From Balneolaceae bacterium UBA3186 (GTDB lineage Bacteria > Bacteroidota > Rhodothermia > Balneolales > Balneolaceae), in contig DEXK01000015.1 in NCBI GenBank assembly GCA_002364085.1, positions 1 to 64,000 on the forward strand: 64,000 bases of DNA. The letters are read 5' to 3'. This document shows, piece by piece, positions 29,295-38,898 of this stretch (position 1 is the first letter of the stretch; each line of letters opens with the position of its first letter). Below the pieces are notes generated by a model. The model was not told where the DNA came from and ran no database searches. It saw only the letters and a program-made list of their open reading frames with translations. The translations under genes were made by a program, and so were the position numbers.

Positions 29295-29690
29295 CTATAT
29301 ATGGCGTAACACATTCTTTGCAGTAACTGAATTATGTGAGTCATGCCAGATCACTTTTTCGTTTTTTATAACAAAGATCTGAGGTGATTCATGCCGAACA
29401 TTAACTTTTTCTGCAAAACTTCCGGAAATGGGTCTTTGCCTTATTACATCAATCAAATAGAAATCTATACCCGAATTCTCCAAGAGCTCGGGGTTGTTCA
29501 GGTTCCGAAGTGCAAAATAACTTACTCCACAACTAGGGCTGTGTTTGTAAACAATCTGAATACGTTCGTGTGATAACTTCAAAATTTTATCAATCTGTTC
29601 TTCACAATTAATGCTATTCCAAATTGTTTCCTCTTCTGAAGAATTTCCATCTCCGGAAAGTGCATTAGTAATTTTTTCAAGAAAGCCCAT
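29295..29690 (-). CDS. ytxJ: YtxJ-type monothiol bacilliredoxin
   Basis: 131 residues, DUF2847/YtxJ family with a thioredoxin-like fold. The single active-site Cys sits in KHSPSCGVS (about 52), matching the family pattern KHSxxCxxS; the partner Cys is absent. In Firmicutes such proteins remove bacillithiol from proteins, which implies that this organism makes bacillithiol (inference). An N-terminal extension of about 20 residues is acidic. It is convergent with ggt, with 9 nt between the stops. Confidence 0.88.
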   Translation of the reverse strand: MGFLEKITNALSGDGNSSEEETIWNSINCEEQIDKILKLSHERIQIVYKHSPSCGVSYFALRNLNNPELLENSGIDFYLIDVIRQRPISGSFAEKVNVRHESPQIFVIKNEKVIWHDSHNSVTAKNVLRHI

Positions 29691-29795
29691 ATCCCCTTTT
29701 TTGATTAATATATTACAAATACTTTGATTTATGGAACTTGTAGGAAAGATCTCACATTGTATGAAGTAACTATAAACAAATTTTTATAACTCATT

Positions 29796-30500
29796 ATGGA
29801 AACAAACTTAAAAGGATATTGGTTAGGACACTCAGCTTTTAAATTTATAAGCCAAAACGGTAGCATTGTGTATGTTGATCCTTTCCTAAAGGATAATCCT
29901 TCAACCCCTGACGAACATAAAGAAGTGAAAAATGCCGATTATATACTTCTTACTCACGGTCATGAAGACCATGTCGGAGATACATTGGAAATAGCTGAAA
30001 AAACCGGTTGTAAAGTTGTTGGAATAGTAGAATTAATCGGTTTACTTAAGAAAAAGGGACTTAATGAAGATCAGGCAGTAGAGTTCAACAAAGGCGGTAC
30101 AGTAAGTTTTGAAGACTTTTCTGTAACTATGGTTTCTGCAAATCATTCTTCTTCTTATGGCGGAGAATATGCAGGAGATCCTGCAGGGTTAATACTTTCT
30201 TTTGAAGATGATTTGTGTATTTATCATATGGGTGATACCAACATATTTTCTGATCTGGTTTTATACGGTGAATTATATGAGCCACATATTGTATTAGCCC
30301 CAATAGGCGATCACTATACAATGGGGCCACAGGAAGCCGCTTATGCTGTTGAAATGGTAAATCCAAATATTGCTGTTCCAATTCATTATGGAACATGGCC
30401 GCCCATTGATTCAGATCCAAACGAATTCAAAGAAGTGCTGGAAGATATTTCAGAAACTGAAGTTTTAATCCCCGTAATTGGAAAAGAATTTCTACAGTAA
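29796..30500 (+). CDS. UPF0173 metal-dependent hydrolase (metallo-beta-lactamase fold)
   Basis: 234 residues, matching the UPF0173/UlaG-like family. The metal-binding HxHxDH motif is LTHGHEDHVGD near residue 53; later ligands are in HMGDTN and PIHYGTWPPID. There is no signal peptide, so it is cytoplasmic. The substrate is unknown. It is a distant relative of the secreted MBL protein at 52189-52941. It stands alone between convergent neighbours. Confidence 0.9.
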   Translation: METNLKGYWLGHSAFKFISQNGSIVYVDPFLKDNPSTPDEHKEVKNADYILLTHGHEDHVGDTLEIAEKTGCKVVGIVELIGLLKKKGLNEDQAVEFNKGGTVSFEDFSVTMVSANHSSSYGGEYAGDPAGLILSFEDDLCIYHMGDTNIFSDLVLYGELYEPHIVLAPIGDHYTMGPQEAAYAVEMVNPNIAVPIHYGTWPPIDSDPNEFKEVLEDISETEVLIPVIGKEFLQ

Positions 30501-30510
30501 TAGCCTGAGA

Positions 30511-31833
30511 TCAATTCACAATCTCAAGTTCGTTTTCTAGTTTAATGTTGAATCTCAAATAGTCATTCTCTCTTTGTATCAACAGAGATATATTTTTTTC
30601 TTCAGTTGACTGAAATAAATTTATTAACTCATTCAAGCTGTATGTAAATGCTTTTTGAGATTCAACTTCTATAAGAATATCATCTTTCATTAAACCCGCT
30701 TTATCAGCTGGTGAGTTTTCACGTATTTCTGATATTACATAATATGGAAAATCCAATACCGGAGTTATTAACTCGATCCCTGATGCGTTATATCTGAATT
30801 TATTTCTGAAGTAATTATTTCGGCGTATAAGCATTCCGTTATCTGCATAGTTATAAATGATATCGAATCTTTTTAAAATATCTGAGCCTATGCTACCTTC
30901 TCTTCCATGTAAAAAAACAGCCTTATCTATATCTTCCAGATCAGGGTAAGACACTATTGGGTTATTTATTTCTATACCTGCTATTCTTATCTGTGGTATT
31001 CTTCCTATTCTCCCAAATATTTCTCCATTTAGTCCAGTACCCAGATAAGAATAAATATTGTTAAAAGGTACTGCTATGTCATCCCCCTCATTTCCCGGAT
31101 AAATAAATATTGTATGGCTAGCTCCTGAATCTATCAACAGCTTTAACTTTTTAACAGTAGAATCACTTTCTAAAATTTCAGCAGTAGCGTAAAGTTTATT
31201 ATCAGCTATTGTTAAAGGAACATAGGTCCAGGAATCTTCGGCCTTTCTCTTTTCATATTCATCTTTGTAATAGTCCGGATCATGTAGATATAACCGTTCT
31301 CTAACGTAATCTATCTCAACGATGAAATTATCAAAAATATCGTATCCCAATAATCCATTTACTTGCGTACCCATAAAGCCGGATATATTGAATCGGCCTT
31401 CAAGTATAAAAACTACTGATTGTTCTTTTCCTTCAATGTCTTTGAGAAAAACTCTGTTCCCTCTTGAGATCAAAGCTGATAACGGCTCTCCTTTTCCTAA
31501 TCCATTTAGCAGAATATTCTCTTCATACTCTATTTCAAAACTTTGATCAGCTCCAAGTTCTGTTATTATTGTCCTACCCGCGCCTGTATCTAATATAAAT
31601 TTCAGTTCGGGAGAGTTATTTACCCGAGCCGGGATAACTACCAGATTATTAATAAACTGAAACCGTATTGTAACTGTACCTTTATAAGGATCCGTGATTC
31701 GAATATTTCTGTTTTCTCTGTCTCCTTCTAATACAACTCTTGAGCAATTTATAAGCATTAGCATCATAAACAGGAATAAAAGTGATCTCTTTATCACTAT
31801 CAAAACATCCGTATTTACGATAAGCAACTTCAT
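30511..31833 (-). CDS. Retropepsin-like aspartyl protease with C-terminal PDZ domain
   Basis: 440 residues. The N-terminus has a hydrophobic segment ending LMLINC; it could be a lipoprotein although Asn before Cys is unusual. Two aspartyl-protease halves are in one chain: FILDTGAGRT (about 80) and LLIDSGASHT (about 235), so it may form its own active site instead of dimerising. A PDZ domain closes the protein (about 360-430, ISEIRENSPADKAGL). Such proteins are probably periplasmic; the substrate is unknown. It is the last gene of a minus-strand pair with the TPR protein. Confidence 0.88.
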   Translation of the reverse strand: MKLLIVNTDVLIVIKRSLLFLFMMLMLINCSRVVLEGDRENRNIRITDPYKGTVTIRFQFINNLVVIPARVNNSPELKFILDTGAGRTIITELGADQSFEIEYEENILLNGLGKGEPLSALISRGNRVFLKDIEGKEQSVVFILEGRFNISGFMGTQVNGLLGYDIFDNFIVEIDYVRERLYLHDPDYYKDEYEKRKAEDSWTYVPLTIADNKLYATAEILESDSTVKKLKLLIDSGASHTIFIYPGNEGDDIAVPFNNIYSYLGTGLNGEIFGRIGRIPQIRIAGIEINNPIVSYPDLEDIDKAVFLHGREGSIGSDILKRFDIIYNYADNGMLIRRNNYFRNKFRYNASGIELITPVLDFPYYVISEIRENSPADKAGLMKDDILIEVESQKAFTYSLNELINLFQSTEEKNISLLIQRENDYLRFNIKLENELEIVN

Positions 31834-31959
31834 TGATTGCCTACTTTTATTTAGTGTAGTTACTTCAAAAATCTACGTTTACATAATCAAATCTGAATAA
31901 TCTATCTGTTCTTTTTCCTTTTCCTCGCTTTAAATCTAATACTTACATCAAGACTCTAA

Positions 31960-33537
31960 TCAAAATCTGGAACCTCGAATCCAAGTATCTGATCTTTTCC
32001 AACTTTCTTTAAATTGCTGATCTATATTCTTATCTGATCTATTCTGTGCTTTCAACGATTGTTGGATTCCAAACAAAGACCATCCATTATTGGGATGATG
32101 TTGTAACTCTCTTTCATAAACTTCTATTGCCTTTTCAAATTGTTCCATTTCTTGAAGAAGAGCTCCATACCAATGTCTGGGCGAGAATGGAATTGGTTCA
32201 GGTTCATCATATGCTAAAGAATCATAATATTCTATCGCTTTCTGGAAAGATGCTTCCGATTTACTCAGTTCTCCATCCATCCAAAAAATCTCCCCTTCAA
32301 GAATATAACCAACAGTGTTAAGAAGGTTTTCAGCCGAATGAAATCTGAATCTAGCGGAAGATGAAGACGCTTCCTTCAACACTTTTTCTTTCATCTGCAC
32401 GGCTTTCTCTCTATCTCCATTCTTTAGTGCTGCATATCCTTGAGCAAAATCCCACATTCCTCCATGAATAGAGTGATCGGGTCTGTGTTCTATTCCCGGT
32501 ACTTCATCAAACCTTCCGAAACGGATCAGAGTTAGCACATGGTACATATTATTCCCTGTAAGTTTTGCATAATCCTTACCGGCTTGAATGGCAATAGCAC
32601 CTTGCCCATCCATACTCGCTGCAAAAGCAAGCATATGAAGATTATGAGAAGGATAAATTGCAAATCCTTCCCCAACCGATGCTTTCATATCTGAATGCCA
32701 GGCCATAATATTTGCTGTAACGGCATCGCTCCACCTGCCTATTTCGTTCCATGTATGTGATGGCATATGATTTATGTGGCTTGCGCCAGGAATTGACGTT
32801 CCAATATATTCAGCACATGGTTCTGCCCATTCAGGATTCTGGGTTGATTCGGTAGCGTGAATGTATAAATGGCATGCCCCCGGATGTTTGATATCTTTTT
32901 CTAAAATCCCTTCAAGAACGGAATGAAGTTTCTCAACATCTGGATCATTTACATCTCTGGTCCCACGTCTTGGTTCCAGCAAGAACAAAGATTCCGCATA
33001 AAGAGTAGCTATGTCCAGATCATTGGGATATTTTTGTGCCAGTATTTCCATCTGCTTTGAATAAAGAGTGTCTTGGATTGCTCTTGCAGATTGGTCATAA
33101 TCTTCAACATATCTAATGGAGAAGGCTTTTATTAAATCTCTTTCTTTTTCATCTCCATTATTTCTGGATATCTCAATTGCTTCCTGAATTTTTTCGTATG
33201 CTCGTGGCGCTTCTGCTTCTGTCATTGCGCCATTTAAATACGATCCCCATGCCCATGCTTCTCCCCAATAACAAATTGCGCAATTAGGATCTGCTTTCTG
33301 GGCTTCCCGAAATGATCGTGCGGCGTCTACTTTTGTAAATGCATACATCATTTGAAATCCTTGATTAAAATAAGCCTGAGCCTTTTCGCTTTCGGATGAT
33401 ATCGGATATTCAAATTCTCCCAAAGCTACATCGAATAAAGGAATAGGCTCCTCAAAACTTGAGGGGTAATTTGTTTCTTGAGCATTTATATAAATCGGTA
33501 CCACAGCGAACAAGGCTAAAAGGAATATATTTTTCAT
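31960..33537 (-). CDS. Secreted TPR-repeat protein
   Basis: 525 residues from ATG 33537, where a clear signal peptide begins (MKNIFLLALFAVVPIYINAQ). A longer reading to 33654 adds 39 residues of unlikely sequence before it. The body is helical TPR-like repeats (recurring YFNQGFQMMYAF, A-x-x-S-F-R-E-A and F-E-K-A-I-E-V-Y). It has a Cys pair (CAICYWGEAW) and His-rich stretches (HLYIHATES, HINHMPSHTW) seen in a family of TPR proteins with possible metal or heme binding. I do not know its function. It is divergent from terC. Confidence 0.8.
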   Translation of the reverse strand: MKNIFLLALFAVVPIYINAQETNYPSSFEEPIPLFDVALGEFEYPISSESEKAQAYFNQGFQMMYAFTKVDAARSFREAQKADPNCAICYWGEAWAWGSYLNGAMTEAEAPRAYEKIQEAIEISRNNGDEKERDLIKAFSIRYVEDYDQSARAIQDTLYSKQMEILAQKYPNDLDIATLYAESLFLLEPRRGTRDVNDPDVEKLHSVLEGILEKDIKHPGACHLYIHATESTQNPEWAEPCAEYIGTSIPGASHINHMPSHTWNEIGRWSDAVTANIMAWHSDMKASVGEGFAIYPSHNLHMLAFAASMDGQGAIAIQAGKDYAKLTGNNMYHVLTLIRFGRFDEVPGIEHRPDHSIHGGMWDFAQGYAALKNGDREKAVQMKEKVLKEASSSSARFRFHSAENLLNTVGYILEGEIFWMDGELSKSEASFQKAIEYYDSLAYDEPEPIPFSPRHWYGALLQEMEQFEKAIEVYERELQHHPNNGWSLFGIQQSLKAQNRSDKNIDQQFKESWKRSDTWIRGSRF

Positions 33538-33660
33538 ATCACAAATTTTTAGGTGTTTTCTGAGATTATAATAGATAAACATCATTGAAAAAGTAAATCT
33601 TTGTGTCCTGACATTTGAATCTATCTTATATATCTTGCCTATTAGTATCCTCAACTCATT

Positions 33661-34392
33661 ATGCCCATATTTATGACTGACCTGATTGGTGTTTTTGCTT
33701 TAATAATTGGACTTGAACTAGTTCTCGGTGTTGATAACATTCTTGTTATTACAATTCTCGTAAGTCGACTCGAAAAAAAATATCAACAAAAAGCACGGAT
33801 CATTGGTCTTGTTCTGGCAATGGTAGCTCGCATTCTGTTACTTTTTTTACTACTGCAACTTACAGAACTAACAAACCCAATTTTTATGGATCTATCTGTG
33901 AGAGATTTTATTCTGATTGCGGGTGGAATGTTTCTTTTATATAAAGCCGTAAAAGAAATTCACAATACCATAGAACTGAAGGATGAACATGATGCAGCTA
34001 AAAAAGTTAAAGATTCGTTCTCTTCTGTAATTACACAAATTGTATTATTAGATGTGGTTTTTTCAGTTGATTCTGTAATTACTGCTATAGGATTAACCGA
34101 TGTAGTTTGGGTAATTGTTACTGCCGTTATCCTTGCTTTTGTAGTAATACTGATCTTTGCCAAGCCGATTGGAGAATTTATTCTTGCCAATCCGGCTCTT
34201 AAAATACTGGCACTCTCCTTCCTTATTACTATTGGTATCACAATTTTCATGGAAGGTCTTCACAAAGAAATTCCAAAAGCATATATATATCTTCCTATGG
34301 GATTTGCCTTATTTGTGGAGTTACTTCAAATGAGATATTCTAAAAATAAAAAAGAGTATAATCAGGAACTTAAAGACAAGCTTCCCAACTAA
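33661..34392 (+). CDS. TerC-family integral membrane protein
   Basis: 243 residues with about seven hydrophobic helices. Family signatures: LELVLGVDNI (helix 2, conserved Asp) and VVFSVDSVITAIG (helix 5, conserved Asp). TerC-family members have been linked to Mn2+ export and to metalation of secreted proteins; the exact substrate here is open. A possible earlier residue choice (ATG 33661 against the internal ATG five codons on) does not alter the fold. Confidence 0.93.
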   Translation: MPIFMTDLIGVFALIIGLELVLGVDNILVITILVSRLEKKYQQKARIIGLVLAMVARILLLFLLLQLTELTNPIFMDLSVRDFILIAGGMFLLYKAVKEIHNTIELKDEHDAAKKVKDSFSSVITQIVLLDVVFSVDSVITAIGLTDVVWVIVTAVILAFVVILIFAKPIGEFILANPALKILALSFLITIGITIFMEGLHKEIPKAYIYLPMGFALFVELLQMRYSKNKKEYNQELKDKLPN

Positions 34393-34510
34393 GTATTATT
34401 GATCAAAAACTTGTCCAGATTGGATTTTACCCAAAAAGCAAACTTTTACTTTTTTAAAGAACGTACATCAGTATAATTATTCAAATACAAACTACTACAT
34501 TCATTCATTC

Positions 34511-35803
34511 ATGAGATTCTTTCTAATTCCTATAATCCTAATTCTGATTCAATGCCAATCACAACCATACGAATTTAGTGAAAGCAGTTCATCTGAAATT
34601 CTGAAAACACTTAGTTCAGATGAAATGCGGGGTAGACAGGCGTTTACTGAAGACATCGATAAAGCAGCTGAGTTCATCAATGAACAATTCAAGGAGATTG
34701 ATCTCGATAAATTAGATAGCGAATCCGATTATCTTCAAAATTTTGAGGTTCTATCTATAAGAGCTGTAAATGCAGATGTGGAAATTGAAGGTGTTCAGGT
34801 TAGTGCAGAAAACTATTTTGTACTTGGTGATACATCAACTATTGAATGGGCCGAAACTAACGAAATTAAAACAGAGCATATAGCGGCAGGTGAAAATTTT
34901 CAACAACGATTTAATGAGATCCGAAGCATGGATGTAGAAGCTTTTGTGTTTGTAGATCAAAGTCATGAAAATACCTTCCGAAGATACCAACCTTTTTTTT
35001 CCAGAGCTTCAAGAACATTTCCTGACGATCAATCTTCAAATAAGATTTTTGCCCTTACTTCAAAATCCCAGCAAAGTTCGTTCAGTGCGTATGTAACTAA
35101 AGAATATGACTTTCTGGAACTAGCCAATGTTGTTGGTAAAATTGAAGGAAATCGTAAAGACGAATATGTTGTTTTTTCAGCGCATTATGATCACATTGGA
35201 ATACGTCAACCCAATACTGCAAATGCTGATTCCATTGCTAACGGTGCAAACGACAATGCTTCTGGAACAACTGCTGTTATAGAACTTGCTAAGTATTTCA
35301 AAAGTAAAGGAAAGCCGGAAAGAACATTACTCTTTGTAGCATTCACAGCAGAAGAATCGGGTGGTTATGGTTCTCAGTATTTTTCCAAGCAGCTGGAGCC
35401 TGATCAAATAATGGCAATGTTTAATATTGAAATGATAGGCAAACCTGCTGTTGAAGGACCTAACACTGCCTGGATTACCGGTTTTGAGAAGTCTAGTTTT
35501 GGCGAACTTCTTCAAAAAAGCGCTGAAGGTACAATTTACGAATTCTATCCCGACCCATATCCAAACCAAAACCTTTTTTACCGTTCTGATAATGCCACTT
35601 TGGCTAGATTAGGAGTTCCTGCTCACACTATAAGTACAACACCAATTGATGTGGACCCCGATTATCATCAGGTTTCAGACGAGTTTGAAACCATTAATGT
35701 GGTTCATTTAACAAATACAATACGAGCCATTTCGCAAGCTGCAGTGGGAATTGTTTCAGGTCAGGATACACCAACCCGAGTAGATGCTTCACAATTAAAC
35801 TAA
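34511..35803 (+). CDS. M28-family zinc metallopeptidase, lipoprotein
   Basis: 430 residues. A lipoprotein signal ends at LILIQC (Cys 15). Zinc-binding residues of the M28 family are seen in FSAHYDHIG, GANDNASGT (bridging Asp), FTAEESGGYGS (catalytic Glu-Glu) and FNIEMIG, with a late His in YHQVSDE. It is probably a periplasmic aminopeptidase. The next gene starts 14 nt downstream after an AGGAG ribosome site. Confidence 0.93.
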   Translation: MRFFLIPIILILIQCQSQPYEFSESSSSEILKTLSSDEMRGRQAFTEDIDKAAEFINEQFKEIDLDKLDSESDYLQNFEVLSIRAVNADVEIEGVQVSAENYFVLGDTSTIEWAETNEIKTEHIAAGENFQQRFNEIRSMDVEAFVFVDQSHENTFRRYQPFFSRASRTFPDDQSSNKIFALTSKSQQSSFSAYVTKEYDFLELANVVGKIEGNRKDEYVVFSAHYDHIGIRQPNTANADSIANGANDNASGTTAVIELAKYFKSKGKPERTLLFVAFTAEESGGYGSQYFSKQLEPDQIMAMFNIEMIGKPAVEGPNTAWITGFEKSSFGELLQKSAEGTIYEFYPDPYPNQNLFYRSDNATLARLGVPAHTISTTPIDVDPDYHQVSDEFETINVVHLTNTIRAISQAAVGIVSGQDTPTRVDASQLN

Positions 35804-35817
35804 CTAAAGGAGTTCTT

Positions 35818-36624
35818 ATGAAGACTTCACTATCTTTACTATTCGCAATAATATTAACCTTTTCGGTTTCAGCACAAGATTATGCCGTTCAACAATTAGA
35901 AAATTCTCCCAGACATTATGAATGGGTAGAGATTGAAACAAGCGGTAGAACCATGCATAACTTTGTTGCTTACCCTGAACGTTCTGATAAAGCCCCCGTT
36001 TTTATAGTGATTCATGAAAACAGAGGATTAAATGACTGGGCAAGAAGTTTTACTGATCAATTAGCAAGTAAAGGATTTATAGCTATTGCACCCGACCTGA
36101 TTTCAAATACCGTTGATGGCATTGAAAAAACAAATGATTTCGAAAATTCAGATGCTGCTCGTTCTGCGATATATGCTTTAGATGCAGAAAATGTAACTCA
36201 GGACCTTAACGCAGTACTAGAGTACGCCAAAAAAATTGAAGCAGGTAATGGAAAAGTATTCATAATAGGGTTTTGTTGGGGCGGTTCACAATCCTTTCGA
36301 TTTGCTACCAACGCAGGTGATGATATCGAAGCCGCTCTTGTTTTTTATGGAACAGGACCACAAGATGCTGAGGCATATTCATCAATTGAAGTGCCCGTGT
36401 ATGGTTTTTATGGTGGAGCCGATAACAGAGTAAATGCAACCATTGAAGGATCTGAAAAAGCAATGAGTTCTTATAATAAAAGCTATGAATATGAGATCTA
36501 TGAAGGCGCTGGACATGCATATATGAGACGAGGTGACGATCCTGAAGCCTCTAACGACGATCCGAATGTAAAAGCCAGAAATGCTTCTTGGGACAGACTT
36601 ATCAAAATTGTAAAAGACCATTGA
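35818..36624 (+). CDS. Secreted dienelactone-hydrolase-family protein
   Basis: 268 residues with a signal peptide (ending FSVSAQ). Alpha/beta-hydrolase fold; nucleophile motif GFCWGG has Cys as in dienelactone hydrolases, and catalytic His is in GAGHAYMR near the end. The acid residue probably lies in YGGADNRVN. Clear ribosome site AAAGGAG before ATG. It is in one operon with the M28 peptidase upstream and the DinB protein downstream (1 nt gap). Substrate unknown. Confidence 0.9.
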   Translation: MKTSLSLLFAIILTFSVSAQDYAVQQLENSPRHYEWVEIETSGRTMHNFVAYPERSDKAPVFIVIHENRGLNDWARSFTDQLASKGFIAIAPDLISNTVDGIEKTNDFENSDAARSAIYALDAENVTQDLNAVLEYAKKIEAGNGKVFIIGFCWGGSQSFRFATNAGDDIEAALVFYGTGPQDAEAYSSIEVPVYGFYGGADNRVNATIEGSEKAMSSYNKSYEYEIYEGAGHAYMRRGDDPEASNDDPNVKARNASWDRLIKIVKDH

Positions 36625-36625
36625 G

Positions 36626-37150
36626 TTGAAATCCAAAAATCAAATAGAATTGGAGATTCATCAGGCTTTTGATGAAGTAATAAACTTTATTAGGCAGCAG
36701 GATGATTCATTATTTGATCGACCTAAAGCAGAAGGAAAATGGAGTACTGGTCAACAACTCGATCATTTAATAAAAAGCGTCAAGCCACTCAGCACAGGAA
36801 TGGGATTACCAAAGTTCTTGCTCAAATTTCGTTTTGGGACTAGAAATCGTGAAGAAAGGAGTTTTGATGAATTGGTAGAAAAGTATCATAAAAAATTAAA
36901 TGAAGGTGGCAGAGCAACTTCCCCATACATCCCTCCTTTTATACGTATTGACCAAAAGAATCAGCTATTAAATTCATATGAAGACGAAAAGGTTAGACTT
37001 ATTAAAGTTCTTCAGAAGTGGTCTGAGACTCAACTATCCAACGTTATTGCTCCTCATCCACTTTTAGGAAAATGTACCGTTCGTGAGCTATTGTATTTCA
37101 CTATTTATCATAATTACCATCATCTCGATAGTATTAAAGATATTCCCTAA
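36626..37150 (+). CDS. DinB-family protein (four-helix bundle)
   Basis: 174 residues from TTG 36626, directly after the stop of the preceding gene; no suitable ATG is near. DinB/YfiT-like features: an early GKWSTGQQLDHLIKS with a conserved His, and a late YHNYHHLDSIKDI that supplies the other metal-binding His residues. Related enzymes are thiol-dependent metal-containing transferases (bacillithiol or mycothiol). That fits the YtxJ protein in this window but does not prove it. Confidence 0.85.
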   Translation: MKSKNQIELEIHQAFDEVINFIRQQDDSLFDRPKAEGKWSTGQQLDHLIKSVKPLSTGMGLPKFLLKFRFGTRNREERSFDELVEKYHKKLNEGGRATSPYIPPFIRIDQKNQLLNSYEDEKVRLIKVLQKWSETQLSNVIAPHPLLGKCTVRELLYFTIYHNYHHLDSIKDIP

Positions 37151-37337
37151 TTCTTTTAATAGTAATGGCTCCGGGAATATTATCAATGCTTTCTTCTGAA
37201 GAACAAGCCTTATTTTAACGCACTTACTTGGAGACTTTGAGCATTCTAAATCACAGAATGGGGAGGCTTTAGATTCCTACTTTACATTTAAAAAAGAAAG
37301 CTGGTTAAACTAATTGTCCATAGTTAAAGAGAGGATC

Positions 37338-38213
37338 TTAAAACCTCACTTTTTTAAACTTCACGGACCCGTTTGGTGGAAGTTGAGCTAATCTGCTAAG
37401 ATGAACTTCTAAAATTTTACCGATCCTTGGATATCCCCCTATGGTTTGCCCATCTTTCATTAAAATAATTGGTAATCCGTTTGGCGGAAGCTGAATTATT
37501 CCGGGAATTGTTCCCGAAGATTTCATATCTGACATTTTAATAATTAACGGATCGTTCGTTTCCAACCTAATACCCATTCTGTTACTCTTTGAACTGACTT
37601 TAAAAGAAGTAGTCAAAAATTGTTTTTTTAAATGATCAGTTAACATATCCCATTCAGGTCCCGGCACAAATTCAACAGTGATCTTAGAACTGAAATAAGG
37701 AATTTCCGTTTTTTCTAAAACTCTGCCTTCAAAACTGTTCTTTTTATTTTTCCATACAATTACATCTTCTTCCTTTAATTCGCTTCCTTTAAGCCCTCCA
37801 AACTTTCCTATTACAAATGTAGAACAGCTTCCCAATATCCTATCAATAACCCATTCTCCACGAATGGCTAAATAACATCTACAGCCTTTTTCTGCGAAAC
37901 CAAGATCTAGTGTTTCCCCTTTTTTTATAAGAACTGAAGTATTCATTTCTATTTTTGATCCTTCGATGGATGGGTTCATCACTGCTCCGGTAAGAGCAAT
38001 TACAGCATCTGAATCAAATTGGTACTTCCCTCCTTTTAATGTGCACTCCAAAACCGGATCGTTTTCTGCATTTCCAACTAAATAATTAGCTTTTTTATAC
38101 GAATACACATCCATAACTCCTGATACCGGAATACCATACTTTCTGTAACCAACTCTTCCAATGTCTTGAATGGTAGTAAATAGACCTCCATCTTTCACGG
38201 TAAGTTTAGCCAT
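37338..38213 (-). CDS. pxpC: 5-oxoprolinase subunit C (biotin-dependent carboxyltransferase-like, KipA family)
   Basis: 291 residues from ATG 38213 (MAKLTVKDGG). A reading seven codons longer is possible, but this ATG overlaps the pxpB stop by 8 nt, the usual coupling. Family motifs: DGGLFTTIQDIGRVGY at the start, GVMDVYSYKKAN near 37, and GPEWDML and SSKSNRMGIRL later. PxpABC together hydrolyse 5-oxoproline to glutamate using ATP. Last gene of the operon. Confidence 0.94.
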   Translation of the reverse strand: MAKLTVKDGGLFTTIQDIGRVGYRKYGIPVSGVMDVYSYKKANYLVGNAENDPVLECTLKGGKYQFDSDAVIALTGAVMNPSIEGSKIEMNTSVLIKKGETLDLGFAEKGCRCYLAIRGEWVIDRILGSCSTFVIGKFGGLKGSELKEEDVIVWKNKKNSFEGRVLEKTEIPYFSSKITVEFVPGPEWDMLTDHLKKQFLTTSFKVSSKSNRMGIRLETNDPLIIKMSDMKSSGTIPGIIQLPPNGLPIILMKDGQTIGGYPRIGKILEVHLSRLAQLPPNGSVKFKKVRF

Positions 38214-38898
38214 TGTTTTTCTCCAAACTCTCAAACTCTTTTGAAGAAATCTTTCGAAATGTAATTATATCACCTGCTGTAAAATTTGTAGGAGTTTTGT
38301 TATTTATATCAAAAAACTGATCTGGAGTTCTTCCAATTATTTGCCAACCTCCCGGACTTTCTAATGAATAAATACCGGTCTGCTCTCCTCCAATTCCAAC
38401 CGATCCAGAGTCAACCTTTGTTCTCGGGTTATCTTTTCTTGGGACCCAGATACGTTGATCCAATCCCTCTAAAAACATAAATCCCGGTAAAAAGCCAAAC
38501 ATAGCAATACTATATTGTGTTGAAGTATGGATAGAAATGATCTCTTCTTTACTCAGATTGGTCTTATTCTCCACCTCATTCCAATCAAGTCCTAAATCAT
38601 AGCAAATTTTTATTTCATGCGACTTAAAATTACGCCTTGTATTATCGTTGCTCTCCTTTATGCTCTGTAAAATTTTCTGTAGGTTTATATCTTTAGAACC
38701 GAATGTTAAAAGCAAAGAATCATAGGCTGGAACAGTATCTTCCAACAGTGGTATTTCAACTTCTTCTAAACGCAAAACTGTATTTTGAATATGTGTCAAC
38801 GCGTTCTCGGCTACCTGGGGACGAAGTAACCATGATCTTTCCGCCATTCGAAAAACTGACCATAAAATACCGTTAAGGCGAAGTAATTCTGACTCCAT
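38206..38898 (-). CDS. pxpB: 5-oxoprolinase subunit B (KipI family)
   Basis: 230 residues. The family core is clear: IHTSTQYSIAMFGFLPGFMFLEGLD, VDSGSVGIGGEQTGIYSLESPGGWQIIGRTP. The N-terminal 40 residues are less typical. ATG 38898 overlaps the pxpA stop by 26 nt; a later ATG (codon 18, at 38847) is possible. It partners with PxpC and PxpA. In Bacillus the homologue KipI also binds the sensor kinase KinA. Confidence 0.92.
   Translation of the reverse strand: MESELLRLNGILWSVFRMAERSWLLRPQVAENALTHIQNTVLRLEEVEIPLLEDTVPAYDSLLLTFGSKDINLQKILQSIKESNDNTRRNFKSHEIKICYDLGLDWNEVENKTNLSKEEIISIHTSTQYSIAMFGFLPGFMFLEGLDQRIWVPRKDNPRTKVDSGSVGIGGEQTGIYSLESPGGWQIIGRTPDQFFDINNKTPTNFTAGDIITFRKISSKEFESLEKNNG

Noticed and set aside
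33538..33654. N-terminal extension of the TPR protein
   Set aside because: It would hide the clear signal peptide starting at 33537.
37151..37337. Gap between dinB and pxpC as a place for a small RNA or gene remnant
   Set aside because: I see no promoter, hairpin with T run, or coding frame; nothing can be supported.
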